Below, one piece after another: positions 12,786 through 23,830 of a stretch of DNA of 64,000 nucleotides. Location of the stretch: the NCBI GenBank assembly GCA_026122225.1, contig JANEZZ010002657.1, positions 186,001 to 250,000 of the forward strand, read 5' to 3'. The translations under genes and the position numbers were made by a program. Origin of the DNA: Heloderma charlesbogerti. Lineage: Eukaryota; Chordata; Lepidosauria; Squamata; Helodermatidae. Under the pieces are notes generated by a model. It had not been told where the DNA came from and made no database searches. It saw only the letters and a program-made list of their open reading frames with translations. Every line of letters starts with the position of its first letter. The stretch's first letter is position 1.

Positions 12786-12975
12786 GGGAGGGGCTGTGGC
12801 TCAATGGTAGAGCTCCTGCTTTGCATGCAAAAAGCCTCAAATTCATCTCTAGGTATGGGTGGAAAGATCCCTGCCTGAAATCCTGGAGAGCCATGGCTAC
12901 CAGTCAGTATTGACAGTACTGGCCTAGATGGACCAAGGGTCTGACTTTGTCTAAGGCAGCTTCCAGCGTTCCAGT
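12786..12975 (+). mobile_element. tRNA-derived SINE (family A)
   Basis: The tRNA-like head has GTGGCTCAATGGTAGAGC and CTTTGCATGC. A body with 'cctgcctgaaatcctgga' follows, then a tail with 'ctagatggaccaagggtct'. The tail wording resembles CR1-type LINEs of reptiles. It starts immediately after the hAT target duplication. The anticodon-region pairing is not clean, so this is a SINE and not a tRNA gene. Confidence 0.82.
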
Positions 12976-13850
12976 TTTTCAAGAACAGTCCAATTGCCTC
13001 AGCCCCACATCTGTAACATATAGGGAGATAACATTGTGTGACCTTAAGGGTGGTTTTACAGGTCACTGAGATAGTTCCAAGCACCCCAGAGGTGCCACAT
13101 GATTGTATTCTGCCAGCCACTCATCTCCCTCCCCATTGCCATCAGCCCACACTATCGAGGACATAGCAGTACCAGGCATGCAATGCTGTGGAAAGGGTCC
13201 AAGGTGACTGAGGTGCTCTTGAGCTGCAGGGAGAAAGGATGACAAGCTAGTGTGATGTGGGGGAGATTTTTCCCAGCCCCACATAGGGCAACCCATCCAC
13301 TATATCCCGGCCCCACCCAGATCCTGCCCTGGGCAATGGCAGCTCTTGATTCTCCACAGGAAGTGCACACGGGTAGCGGAGAAGCAAGCCCCTTGGGCCG
13401 CGAGAAAGTCCTTCTGGCCTGTGAGACTTCTCTGTTCACGGACAGCTGGCGACCTCCGTGGAAAATACTGCTACGCCTCCCTTGGAATCCCTGGGTCCTC
13501 TCTTATCCCTCATCTCCTGCTGCCCTCGGAAGTCTTACCAATCCAAGAATCACCTTCTCGACATTTAGCAGGGTCCTGAGCCATCCATCTCCTACTGCCA
13601 TCAGCCATTGGTCATCCTGAAGTTTTAAAGGCTCAGGCTTTTACTATCTAGTGTTGTTTTTGTCATCCACTATAACATTTGCTCAGAATCATCTCAAGGA
13701 TGTATGTGTGTGTTTCTTGGCTTGCATATTGAGCATGCTACAGATGGGTGATGCTGGCTCTGTAGTTCAGATTTTAGCGACTGAAGAAAAGTGAATCATA
13801 GACGTTGCTTGGGATTCCCTCAGGGCTGAGTGCATAAATTAGCAGAGGGC
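12976..13850. other. Intron stretch, nothing recognised
   Basis: Apparently unique sequence with short fortuitous open frames. Confidence 0.35.
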
Positions 13851-13862
13851 CATGGCAGTATG

Positions 13863-14644
13863 CAGACGATACCACCCTAATGGCAGAAAGCGAAGAGGAT
13901 CTCAAGAGCCTCTTGTTGAGGGTGAAAGAGGAGAGTGCAAAAGCTGGTTTGAAACTCAACATTAAAAAAACTAAGATCATGTCATCTGGCCCTATCACTT
14001 CCTGGCATATAGAAGGGGAAGAAATGGAAGCAGTGACAGATTTTACTTTCTTGGGCTCCAAGATCACCGCAGATGGTGACTGTAGCCATGAAATTAAAAG
14101 ACGCTTGCTCCTTGGGAGGAAAGCTATGGCCAACCTAGACAGCATAGTAAGAAGCAGAGACATCACCTTGCTGACAAAGGTCCGTCTAATCAAAGCTATG
14201 GTTTTCCCAGTAGTAATGTATGGCTGTGAGAGCTGGACTATAAGGAAGGCTGAGCGGCGAAGAATTGATGCTTTCGAACTGTGGTGCTGGAGAAGACTCT
14301 TACGAGTCCCCTGGACTGCCAGGAGGTCAAATCAGTCCATCCTAAAGGAAATCAACCCTGATGCTCATTGGAAGGACAGATACTGAAGCTGAAGCTGCAA
14401 TATTTTGGCCACCTAATGCAAAGAGAAAACTCTCTGGAAAAGACCCTGATGCTGGGAAAGACTGAAGGCAAAAGGAGAAGGGGACGGCAGAGGATGAGAT
14501 GGCTAGATAGCATCACGGATGCAATGAATATGAACTTGAGCACGCTCCGGGAGAGAGCGCAGGACAGGAAGGCCTGGCATGCTATGGTCCATGGGGTCAC
14601 GAAGAGTCGGACACGACTGAACGACTGAACAACAACAACAACAA
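13863..14644 (+). mobile_element. RTE-BovB LINE, 3' end, 5'-truncated
   Basis: The copy begins at the YADD active-site region of the reverse transcriptase and ends in the (CAA)n tail after GGACACGACTGAACGACTGA. It is flanked by the 12-bp duplication CATGGCAGTATG at 13851-13862 and 14645-14656. The frame reads well, with GSKITADGD, VMYGCESWTIRK and WCWRRLLRVPW, until a one-base deletion near 14359. It then resumes in another phase to HGVTKSRTRLND. It is very similar to the 42.9 kb copy, so insertion was recent. Confidence 0.94.
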
Positions 14645-14656
14645 CATGGCAGTATG

Positions 14657-15262
14657 TTGGGTGGAGAATCTAACCTGGACTCCTCAGCAGTGAAGTAATG
14701 CTGGGGGCGGGGGCCAGACTTCAGTCTTGCTGGACCGGCTTTGTGTTTTACTAGAACCCTGAGATCCACAAATAGTGCTTGGTACAAAAGACAAACTTTG
14801 AATTACAGAATTCTGATCCCAGAAATGTGTTCTCAGTACCTGAACTGAACTGAACCCTCAGTCCTTCCAAACAAAAACTCACTTCTAGTTGCCTCAAGCT
14901 TTCTTCACTTGAACTTCATAATTTGGGGCAGCTTGAGGGGGGGCTTGTTGCACCCATTGCTAATAATTGGGAGTTTGAGACCCTTGCTGATCACTGGTAC
15001 ATCCAAATCAACCATCTGCCCTCGCCTGAAATAATAAACAGGCCATCAGTTTAGCTGCCTGCACAGCTCTCTTCTTGCGAAGGGGCCACGTGGTTCCCAG
15101 CTGGTGGCTGTTCCAAGCAATCTGTAGGCTCTGGCATGGGAGGTGTCTGTGTTGCATGCTTATTCCTGAGTCTCAAGATCCTCATAACCCACTGAGGGCT
15201 GGGAAGCCTCTTTTTGTCAAGGCTCAAAAATAATGATTAAAAATGAGTATTGCCACAAGTCA
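14657..15262. other. Intron stretch, nothing recognised
   Basis: Apparently unique sequence between two LINEs. Confidence 0.35.
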
Positions 15263-15657
15263 TTCATAGAATCATAGAATAGTAGGGTTGGAAGGGGCCT
15301 ACAAGGCCATCGAGTCCAACCCCCTGCTCAATGCAGGAATCCAAGTCAGAGCATCCCTGACAGATGGCTGTCCAGCCTTGTCTTGAAGGCCTCCAGTGTG
15401 GGAGCGCCCACCACCTCCCCAGGTAATTGGTTCCATTGTCATATTGCTCTTACAGTCAGGACGTTTTTCCTGATGTTCAGGCAGAATCTGGCTTCCTGTC
15501 ACTTGAGCCCATTATTCCGTGTCCTGCACTCTGGGATGATCAAGAAGAGATCCTGGCCTTCTTCTCTGTGACAACCTTTCAAGTACTTGAAGAGTGCTAT
15601 CATATCTCCCCTCAGTCTTCTCCTCTCAAGGCTAAACAGGCCCATTTCTTTCAGTCT

Positions 15658-18213
15658 CTATTCATAGGGCTTTGTTTCTAGTCCCCTGATCATCGTTGTT
15701 GCCCTCCTCTGAACCCTCTCCAGCTTGTCTGCATCCTTCAAGTGTGGTGCCCAGAACTGGACACAGTACTCCAGATGAGGCCTAACCAGTGCTGAGTAGA
15801 GGGGAACTAGTACTTTGCAGGATTTGGAAGCTATGCTTCTATGAATGCAGCCCAAAATAGCGTGTGCCTTTTTTGCAGCCACATCACATTGTTGGCTCAT
15901 ATTCAGCTTGTGATCGACAACAGTTCCAAGATCCTTCTTGCTTGTAGTGTGGTTGAGCCACGTATCCCCCATCTTGTAACTGTGCCTTTGGTTTCTTTTT
16001 CCTAGGTGCAGAACTTGGCACTGATCCCAATTAAATGTCATTCTGTTGTTTTCTGCCCAGCGCTCCAGTCTATCCAGATCACTTTGAATTTTGTTTCTGT
16101 CTTCCAAAGTATTAGCTATCCCGCCCAATTTTGTGTCATCTGCAAATTGGATCAGCATTCCCTGCACCTCCTCCTCCAAGTCATTAATACAAATGTTGAA
16201 GAGCACTGGGCCCAGGACTGAGCCCTACAGTACCCCACTCGTTACCTCTCCCCAGTTGGAGAAGGTCCCATTGATAAGCACTCTTGGAGTCCGATTCTGT
16301 AGCCAACTGTGGATCGTTGTTTCATCTAGCCCACTTTGAGCTAGTTTGCTCATCAGGAGATCATGGGGCACTTTGTCGAAAGCTTTGCTGAAGTCGCGGT
16401 ATATGATGTCTACAGCATTCCCATGGTCTACAAGGGAGGTTACTTGATCAAAAAATGAGATCAGATTTGTCTGGCAGGACTTGTTTTTGACAAATCCATG
16501 TTGGCTTTGAGTAATCACGGCATTGTTGTCAAGGTGCTTCCAGATGGATTGCTTTATCATCTGCTGCAGAATTTTCCCAGGGATTGACGTCAGACTGACT
16601 GGTCTGTAGTTCCCAGGTTCCTCCTTTTTACCCTTTTTGAAGATATGGACAACATTAGCCCTCCTCCAGTCATCTGGCACTTCACCCATCCTCCATGATT
16701 TCTCAAAGAGAATAGACAGCGGTTCTAAAAGTTCTTCTGCCAGTTCCTTTATTACTCTAGGATGCAGTTCATCTGGCCCTGGAGATCTGAACTCATTCAA
16801 AGTAATTAGGTGTTCCTTGACCATATGCCTATCGATCTCAAGCTGCAATCCTGCCCCTTCAGCCTGTGCTTTGCCAGGGGGGTCATAGACCCTCTTTTGG
16901 GAGAAGACTGAGCCAAAGTAGGAATTGAGCACCTCTGCCTTTTCTTTGTCATCTGTTATCGTTTTGCCATCCTTATTTAACAGCTGAACCACCATTTCTT
17001 TCCTCGGCCTTTTACTATGCACGTAGCTGAAGAAAGCCTTTTTGTTGTTTTTAGCATCCCTTGTTAACCTCAGCTCATTCTCAGCTTTCGCCTTCCTGAC
17101 GCCATCCCTGCAATTCTGTGCTATCTGCCTGTACTCTTCCTTTGTTACTTGGCCTTCTTTCCACTTCCTATATGTGTCCTTTTTTGTTTTCAGGTCATCC
17201 CTAAGCTTTTTGTGAAGCCACATTGGCTTCTTCTGTTGTCTTCCACCTTTTCATCTTGTTGGAATTGTTTGTGATTGTGCCTTGAGAATTTCCTTTTTTA
17301 AAAGCTCCCACCCATCTTGGACTCCTTTTCTCGTTAGCGTCGCTTGCCATGTGACCTTACTGATCATTGTTCTGAGTTTATGAAAATCAGCTTTCCTAAA
17401 ATCCAGGGTACGCGTTTGACTACACTCAGCTTTTGCTTCTCTTAGAACCAAGAACTCAAATGCAACATGGTCGCTTTCCCCCAGAGTTCCTGTAACTGCT
17501 ACTTGATCCAGTACATCATCTCTGTTGGTTAGGATCAAGTCAAGGATAGCCGATCCTCTAGTTCCTTCTTCTACTTTCTGTAGGAGGAAGTTATCCGCCA
17601 CACAAGTCAGGAATTTCCTGGAGGGGCCAAGTTTTGCAGAATTTGTCTCCCAACAAATATTGGGGAAATTGAAGTCCCCCATTACTACTACATCATGCTT
17701 CCTTAAAACATTGGCTATTTGCTTTTCAAAAGTTTCATCCTGGTCTTCTCCTTGATTGGGTGGCCGGTAGTAGACTCCGACCACCAGGTTCCTTTTATTC
17801 TTTGCTCCATTTATTTCAACCCAGATGCTCTAGATGGGGCTACCAAGCTCTTCCTCCTGTATTTCTGTGCAGGGATATGTATTTTTCACATACAGTGCAA
17901 CCCAACCTCCCTTTCTGTTCCTCCTGTTCTTTTTGAACAAGTTATATCCTTCAGTTGCTGTATTCCAGTCATGAGAGTCATCCCACCAAGTCTCAGTTAT
18001 ACCTATCAGGTCATAATTTCCCTCTTGTATTAAGAGTTCACGTTCGTCCTGTTTGTTTCCCATACTCTGGGCATTACTATATAGACATCGAAGACCATGT
18101 GCTTCATAGTCTGGCTTCCTTCCTACCTGTATCTGAAGACTATTATTGGGCGCTATCAGAGCTGTTCTCTCCGTTGCAGTGCATGAGCCTTCGTCCATTG
18201 TTACCCCCAACAT
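15658..18213 (-). pseudogene. CR1 ORF2 (AP endonuclease-reverse transcriptase), interrupted
   Basis: Read antisense from 18213: an endonuclease N-terminus with LYSNAQSMGNK and LIGITETWWDD (stop near 17830); GVYYRPPNQ and MGDFNFPNICWE (to about 17251); then RT with RSPGPDELHPRVIKELAE, NYRPVSLTSIPGKILQ, SQHGFVKNKSCQTNL and FSKAFDKVPHDLL (17223-16225); then FADDTKLGG and PLYSALVRPHLEYCVQFW (16206-15658). The ORF2 product nicks the target and copies the element RNA into DNA. Several stops make it inactive as it stands. Confidence 0.88.
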
Positions 18214-18236
18214 TACATCTCCCTCCCCCGTAGGAT

Positions 18237-18956
18237 TCAGTTTAAAGCCCTCCTGATGAAGTTCTTCATGCTGTGGCCAGACACATTCTTCCCATCCTTT
18301 GTGAGGTGCAACCCGTCCCTAGCCAACAGCCCATCTTCTAGGAAGTATAGCCCGTGGTCCCAGAATCCAAATCTCTCTTGTCGGCACCACCTTCGTAGCC
18401 AGTCATTCACCCGGAGTATTTTTCGTTCCCTTTCTATCCCTCTTCTAACTACTGGAAAGATGGATGAGAAAACTATCTGGGCCCCAAAGTTCTTGAGTTT
18501 CCTTCCCAAAGCTTCAAAGTCTGACGTGATTTCTTCGTAGCTCCGCTTGGCGGTATCATTTGTTCCCCAATGGATGAGAAGAAAGGGATACCTGTCAGTG
18601 GGCTTTATGAGTGCAGGCAACCTTTCACTCACGTCTCTCATCTGTCCTCCCGGGAGACAACATACCTGGCGAGTCCACAGGTCTTCGCGACATACTTGGG
18701 TCTCGATCCCACGCAGCAAGGAGTCTCCCACTACTACCATTCTTCTCTTCTTGTTGTTGTAGGCCTGGGTTTCATCGCCTCTGTTTGACTGACCTTCAGC
18801 CACTTGCTCACTCTCATGCAGGTTCTCCTGTGATTCTTCCTCTGCAGGCTGTCCTCCAGTCTCATCCGCAAGTACCTGGAATCGGTTCCACAGCTCCACT
18901 GCTTCCACTGGTGCGGAGTGGTGTCTAGTTCTTCTTCTCCTAACTGTCACCCTTTT
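18237..18956 (-). pseudogene. CR1 ORF1, SGNH/GDSL esterase part
   Basis: Antisense frame with the SGNH hydrolase blocks in order: VVVGDSLLRG (catalytic Ser), LIHWGTNDTA, and ARDGLHLTKDG (Asp/His pair). CR1-type LINEs of vertebrates are known to carry such an esterase in ORF1. It is separated from the N-terminal part only by an in-frame TAG at 18957-18959. Confidence 0.85.
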
Positions 18957-19262
18957 CTAAGGAGTATCCTCTACTCCATTTTTCTTCACCTCAGCATTTC
19001 CCACTGCCTCATCTTGCTGTTGCTCTTCAAGCTTCTGGTCTTCCCTTTGCTGCTGTAGTTCCCCCATTCTGTCCAAGAACTCTTCGTGTTCTCTTATTCC
19101 CTGGAGGGTCGACAGTCGCCGCTCCAGTCCACTTACTTTTTCCTCCAGCAGCGTGATCAACTTGCACTTGTTGCAGGTGTAGGCCATGTTGTTCTCAGGC
19201 AAGAAAACAAACATTGCACACACCTTGCAGGTCACCACCACTGGAGAGTCCTGTCCTTCCAT
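18957..19262 (-). pseudogene. CR1 ORF1, N-terminal zinc-finger and coiled-coil part
   Basis: The 101 residues start at ATG 19262. A CKVC...CNKC double Cys pair suggests a zinc-binding PHD-like finger, as in other CR1 ORF1 proteins. It is followed by a heptad-rich stretch (LLEEKVSGLERRLSTLQ) and a Q/E-rich linker. The frame ends at TAG but continues in phase into the esterase part, so the break is a single nonsense codon. Confidence 0.8.
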
Positions 19263-19448
19263 TGCCTCTTTTCCCTTTTTGTGTCTAGCATTGTGATTGT
19301 TCTAGACTAGCCTGCTCCTCTACTCAGTGGAGGTTAAAAGCAGAGTCCCACTGGTGTGAAAGTGTGTGTTACGAGACAAATAAATGGAAAAAAGTTAGTT
19401 AATAAATAAATAAAAAGGTAGGGGCCTCCCCCTGGACCTCCCCTGCCG

Positions 19449-19602
19449 AACTCCCCTGGCCAACTCCTGTTTGCTCCCCCTGTGCACTTGCTCTGGTCGC
19501 TCGCTCTCTGGAAGCTTGCCTGCTTCTGTAGTCCCTGGACCAGCTGGAGCAGCTTGCTCTGCTCTGCTCTGCTCTGCTCAGCTGGGAGGCGGGAAACAGA
19601 CG
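19449..19602 (-). repeat. CR1 5'-end repeat unit, copy 1
   Basis: It runs from AACTCCCCTGGCCAACTCC to GAGGCGGGAAACAGAC and includes a (GCTCT)n tract near 19556-19578. A near-identical copy starts 310 bp further on. It lies upstream of ORF1 in element orientation, so it may be part of a monomer-based 5' UTR. Confidence 0.85.
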
Positions 19603-19758
19603 GAAGCTGCTGGGAGTACTCAGGCCACCCACCCCCCAATGCTCTCGGGAGCACCTGGTGAGCTCACAGCCACTCAGAAGGATAAAGGGCAGTCCCCTGG
19701 GCTTCCTGCAGCCCACTTACCTCTTAGCCTCTGTCTCCTTTGTCTCTTCAACCACTGC

Positions 19759-19916
19759 AACTCCCCTGGCCAACTCCTGTTTGCGCCCCCTGTCTGCTCG
19801 CTCTGTTCGCTCGCTCTCTGGGAGCTTGCCTGCTTCTGTAGTCCCTGGACCAGCTGGAGCAGCTTGCTCTGCTCTGCTCTGCTCTGCTCTGCTCAGCTGG
19901 GAGGCGGGAAACAGAC
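19759..19916 (-). repeat. CR1 5'-end repeat unit, copy 2
   Basis: It starts and ends with the same words as copy 1. It has one extra GCTCT unit and a few substitutions. The 156 bp between the two copies is not repeated. The 5' boundary of the element probably lies close to here. Confidence 0.85.
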
Positions 19917-19920
19917 ACAC

Positions 19921-20767
19921 ACATCTCCTGAACGAGGTGTCTGAGTAAAGGCCCAAATCTTAACATCTCCCCTCCCTCCCTGCCTGCTTCCCCAAATTCC
20001 GCTGAGGCTTCATTCAGTCTGAGCAATAATCCTGTGTGGCTTAAAATATTACTTCTATGTAGTGTCTAAAATGTTGCCTCCACCCCAGAAGGCATTGCTT
20101 CACTTATTCTGTGTGTGCTCCTGCCCAAATGACTCTTTCATTAGCTTTCAAAATGACTTATTTTGTATCTAGTCATGAGTCATGACATAGAAAGCAAGAT
20201 GGAAGAACTGGACCCATTTTCTGTCATTACCTGTTTAATGGGTTGGGATAAACAGACTCAGGGGCCTTTTGGCTTTGGCAACCAGAAGGGTTGCATTGTG
20301 CAGTGCCTGGTCCTTCTTAATGTGGGAGAGAGTCTGGGCTGGGGCAGTGGGTTTTTCTTCCTGATGGTATCCCCTGATTTAGACCCTTGGCAGTTCCTGT
20401 GTTTTGCGGGTGCATCTTGTGTGCTGTGTCCTTTGCACTTCTTATATCTTCACGAAAGACTATTGATTTTCTTGGCTCCTGCTGAGAGTTCTGTATCACT
20501 GAAATGGAGTGATTTCAGGTGCTGTTTGTGGGTTGTGGATCTGTTGTGCTGAGACTACTCTGGGCTGCAAACAAAAAGCCGCCCAAATGCCAGGGGAAAC
20601 TTTCATGGCTCTGCTCTTGTAGCAGGACACTTCCTCATCACTCAAAGCCAGATTATGGCAGGGTGGGGGGTGGGATACACACACACACACACACACAAAT
20701 TTCTCCTTTTGAGGTAGGATTTTACACCTACAGAAGGAAGGGGACTGACGGAGGGCTGGCCAGTTGA
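19921..20767. other. Intron stretch with a (CA)n microsatellite
   Basis: The (CA)n run is at 20676-20697. A TGAGTCA (AP-1-like) word lies near 20176. No gene or transposon was recognised. Confidence 0.4.
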
Positions 20768-21290
20768 ACCATAGTGTTGGGTGGGACCTCAAAGGTCACT
20801 TAGTCCAACCCTTGCCATTGCAAGAAATCCACTGCAACAGCATCCCTGATAGGTGGCCATCTTGCCTTTGCTTAAAAACCTCTAATGAAGGAGCATCCTT
20901 CACCTCCCAAGGCTGCTTGCTCCATTGTCAAGCAACTCATACCACCAGTAAATTTTCCTAAAGTTTAGTGGAAATCCCCTGTTTTGTAACTTGAGTCAGT
21001 TGGGTTGGCTTCTTCCCCCTGGAGCAAAAGAAAACAAATGTACCCCATCATCTCTGTGAGAGCTCTTCAGATATTTGAAGATGGCCATTATACTCCCTCT
21101 TAATAATCACTTCTCCAGGTTAAATATACCCAACTCCTTCGGACTTTCCTCATAGGACTTGGTCTCCGTGCCTCCCTGGATGCACATATTTGCCATCCTT
21201 GGCCAGCTCAGCTCCTTAGTGAGATCTGTGTCGCCACCTAAGCGCTTGGAGTATGCAGCCCACCCTTCTGCACTGGTTGCAAAGAGACCC
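20768..21290 (-). mobile_element. Old CR1 3' fragment, antisense
   Basis: The plus strand has 'accatagtgttgggtggga', 'cttagtccaaccc', 'cagcatccctgataggtggcc' and 'ctcataggacttggtctc'. These follow the order of the 3' UTR and RT end of the 15.3 kb element but are much more diverged. No frame remains. Confidence 0.75.
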
Positions 21291-22119
21291 CTTGAATATT
21301 CATCGCTTTCTCAAAACCAGACTGTATTTCCTTCTTGGCTGTGCATACATACTCCTTCCCAGGATTCATAGGTACTGAGCTCTTCCAGCCCCTACCCTCT
21401 CCCTGGTGCGTGAGGTTTGGGTATGTAAGGATTACTTTCCTACCTTAGCTGAGCATGACACGTCCTCCATCCCTATGTCTCCAGGACCTGATGGCTGTTT
21501 CTGAATGTGGAGGGGGTGCTTCAGGTAATTGTGGCCACTGCACTGGTGAGGGAGCGCAAATGTGAACTGCAAGGGTCTGGAGTCCTTCCTTCTGTCCTGG
21601 GATGTTCAGCACCCCCATGCATGGTGCTCAGTGAGAAAGGGGAAGGATGCAGCTGCCCCAGAACTCTTGAGCAGAGAGGATGGGGTCACTGAGCTTTTAG
21701 GACAACTTCCTTCCTAGATCTCCAGGTGCTTCCTCACCAATTTGATGGACTAGAGCCAGCCAAATTTCCCAACTTTGAGAAGATGTGGTGTGTGCGTGCG
21801 CATGCAAGCATTCTTGGTTCATTTGAGGTGTTTGGAGCAGCCTGTGGTGGGTCTCCCATGAAGTGCCTGGTCAAGCCCTGATGAATTTCAGGGTCCGATG
21901 CCCGTTGGCCATTCTCTAGGCCCACCCCTGGAGAGGCGCCAGCTCCTGGCTACTGCAGACTCAACAGCACATGAATGAAGTTCTCCTCTTGCCCTTCTTG
22001 TGACTAGCCAGCCCAAACAATGTCAACAGATGGGCTCCTGAGTTCTGTGTCCTGATGGTTTGTTGGTCTGCTCCAGCAGTGCATCTCTTTATGCCATATC
22101 CACTGTTGGGATTTGAACT
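21291..22119. other. Intron stretch, nothing recognised
   Basis: Apparently unique, with a short GTGTGCGTGCGC-type run near 21789. Confidence 0.35.
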
Positions 22120-22720
22120 GGTGGTGACTAACCACAAAAGAGTTCTTGGGATCGTGGTAGATTGCCTAGTGGAAATGTTAATCTAATGTGGGACAGCAGT
22201 GAAAAGGGTAAATTCATGCTAGGGACTGAAAATAAAACTGTCAGAACCATCATGCTGTTATACAAATCTATGGTGCAGTCACTCTTGGAATACATCTCAA
22301 AAAAAAGATTGTAGAGCTGGAAAGGGGGCAGAAAGGGGCAGCTCATTTGATCGGGGGGCTGGAGCAACTCCCCTGTGAGGAAAGGCCACAATGGTTGGGA
22401 CTCGTTGCCTTGAAAAAAGGCGAGGAAAGAGGACAAGACAGAAGTTTTTCTTCTGTGTCTTATATTACTAGATCATCCATTACTGGTCACCTATTGAAAC
22501 AGAGCGTGAGGAGATTCAGGACAGATAAAAAGATGATTTCTTCAAACAGTGTATAGTTAAACGATGGCATTTGCTATTCCAAGATGTAGTGATGGCCACC
22601 AACTTGGCTGGTTGGCTGCAAAAGGGGATTAGACAAATTCAAGTAGGAGGTTAAAGCTATCATTGGCTCCTAATCACTGGTCATGATGGCTGCATGCAGA
22701 GCCAAGGTGCCGTACATGAC
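22120..22720 (+). mobile_element. Old CR1-like LINE fragment, sense
   Basis: The plus strand holds decayed RT C-terminal wording ('atgctgttatacaaatctatgg', 'gtgcagtcactcttggaatac', 'gagctggaaa'). A CR1-type 3' UTR follows, with 'ggcatttgctattccaagatg' and 'ggattagacaaattc'. It is heavily degraded. Confidence 0.6.
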
Positions 22721-23469
22721 CTGTGGCTAGAAGGGACAAAGGGAGGGTGGTGGGGGGCTCTTCAGTCTCTCTGCCCTGCCTGTGGGCTCCTCAGGGGCAT
22801 GTAGTGGTTCACTGTGGGGACATATCAAAAAGAAGGGCATGGAATGGCCATTGAAATGCCTTGGTTCTTTCCTAATGGCCATAGAAATCATTGGAAGATT
22901 TTAGGGACTAAATCAAAATGCCTGCAAGAGATAAATATTTTTCTTGTTCTTAGAAAACAACTCCTAATCAAAACGCTTCCTTGCAGAGTGGTTTTAACAA
23001 ACAACTCCTATGACCCCTAACACAGTTTCTAGGGATCCTCTCCAAATAGTCAAAGCCATAAGAGTACAATATACAAAAGGTGACTGCAGCCTTACAAAAT
23101 GTTCTGTAGATACCTTCTCCAAATGGACTACGCATGGGGGTGGGGGCTAAAACTGCCTGGGATAATTCCCTGCTTACAAATCCTCCCCCTGCCCTACCGC
23201 AACCTCCCCTTAGCAGCAGCTCCACAGCAGCCCCAGTATTTCTCATGAGTGTATGGAATGAGTACCTATAAATATCCAAAAGCAGCCTGGTGCCCTGCTC
23301 CCTCCATAGAAATGGGCCCTCCTTCCAAATGGCCACAGGTGGGTTATGAGAGGGTTGTTCAGCCCTCCAATAACACCTGCCAGCTGGGTTTGCATGACAT
23401 GAGAACCCCTAGTTGGCTGCTCCATATTCATAATGGCGGCTGGCATGCACCGCAGCTCCTCAAGGGCAA

Positions 23470-23610
23470 GTTAATCCACAGTGGGCTGCCGTGGTTAGTA
23501 CTTGGGTGGGAGACCGCCTGGGAATCAGGCCTCCTGCATTGAGCAGGGGGTTGGAATCGATGGTCTTGTAGGCCCCTTCCAACCCTATGATTCTATGATT
23601 CTGTGTCATC
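23470..23610 (+). mobile_element. Chimeric 5S rRNA/CR1 SINE fragment
   Basis: GTGGTTAGTACTTGGGTGGG followed by AGACCGCCTGGGAA matches the 3' part of vertebrate 5S rRNA, including the internal control region end. It runs directly into a CR1 terminus ('gcagggggttgga', 'ttccaaccctatgattcta'). This is a composite of a Pol III promoter region and a LINE tail, as in 5S-type SINEs. The 5' half of the 5S part is missing or too diverged to follow. Confidence 0.7.
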
Positions 23611-23764
23611 CAAACCAGGTCACTCTTGTTGGATCTTAAAATAAAGCACCCAGCAGAGCTGCCTCAAAACTTAAAATTTGGCTCCTTGGGGAACTGAGGA
23701 ACCAGCAAGAGGGGAAGGCACTCGATGTGCCCCAAATCAGAAGAGAAAATATTCTCGGGTGCCT

Positions 23765-23830
23765 GAAAAACTTTTATTACACCCAACATATTTCAGAAAG
23801 GACTTTCCTTCCTCGGGGGCTGCATAATCT
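23765..23830 (-). mobile_element. Penelope-like element relic with hammerhead-like core
   Basis: On the minus strand, CCGAGGA is followed by a GAAAG/CTTTC stem and then GAAATATG, with an AATAAAAG stretch downstream. That is the CUGANGA-stem II-GAAA layout of a hammerhead ribozyme with one core substitution. Penelope-like retroelements are known to carry such ribozymes. The element assignment rests on this motif only. Confidence 0.45.

Larger units (their letters stand above)
15263..19920 (-). mobile_element. Nearly full-length CR1 LINE (subfamily 2), antisense
   Basis: The 3' terminus on the plus strand reads ATTCATAGAATCATAGAATAG, the classic CR1 end. Moving right, that is 5'-ward on the element, come the RT, the AP endonuclease, ORF1 with esterase and zinc-finger parts, and a repeated G+C-rich 5' end. 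Only a few stops break the frames. At about 4.6 kb it is close to full length, and most CR1 copies are 5'-truncated, so this is a notable copy. Confidence 0.9.

Noticed and set aside
19556..19584. CRISPR-like or coding repeat in the GCTCT tract
   Set aside because: A simple 5-bp microsatellite inside the CR1 5' block. No spacers, and a vertebrate context.
23470..23530. 5S rRNA gene
   Set aside because: Only the 3' portion is recognisable, and it runs straight into a CR1 tail.
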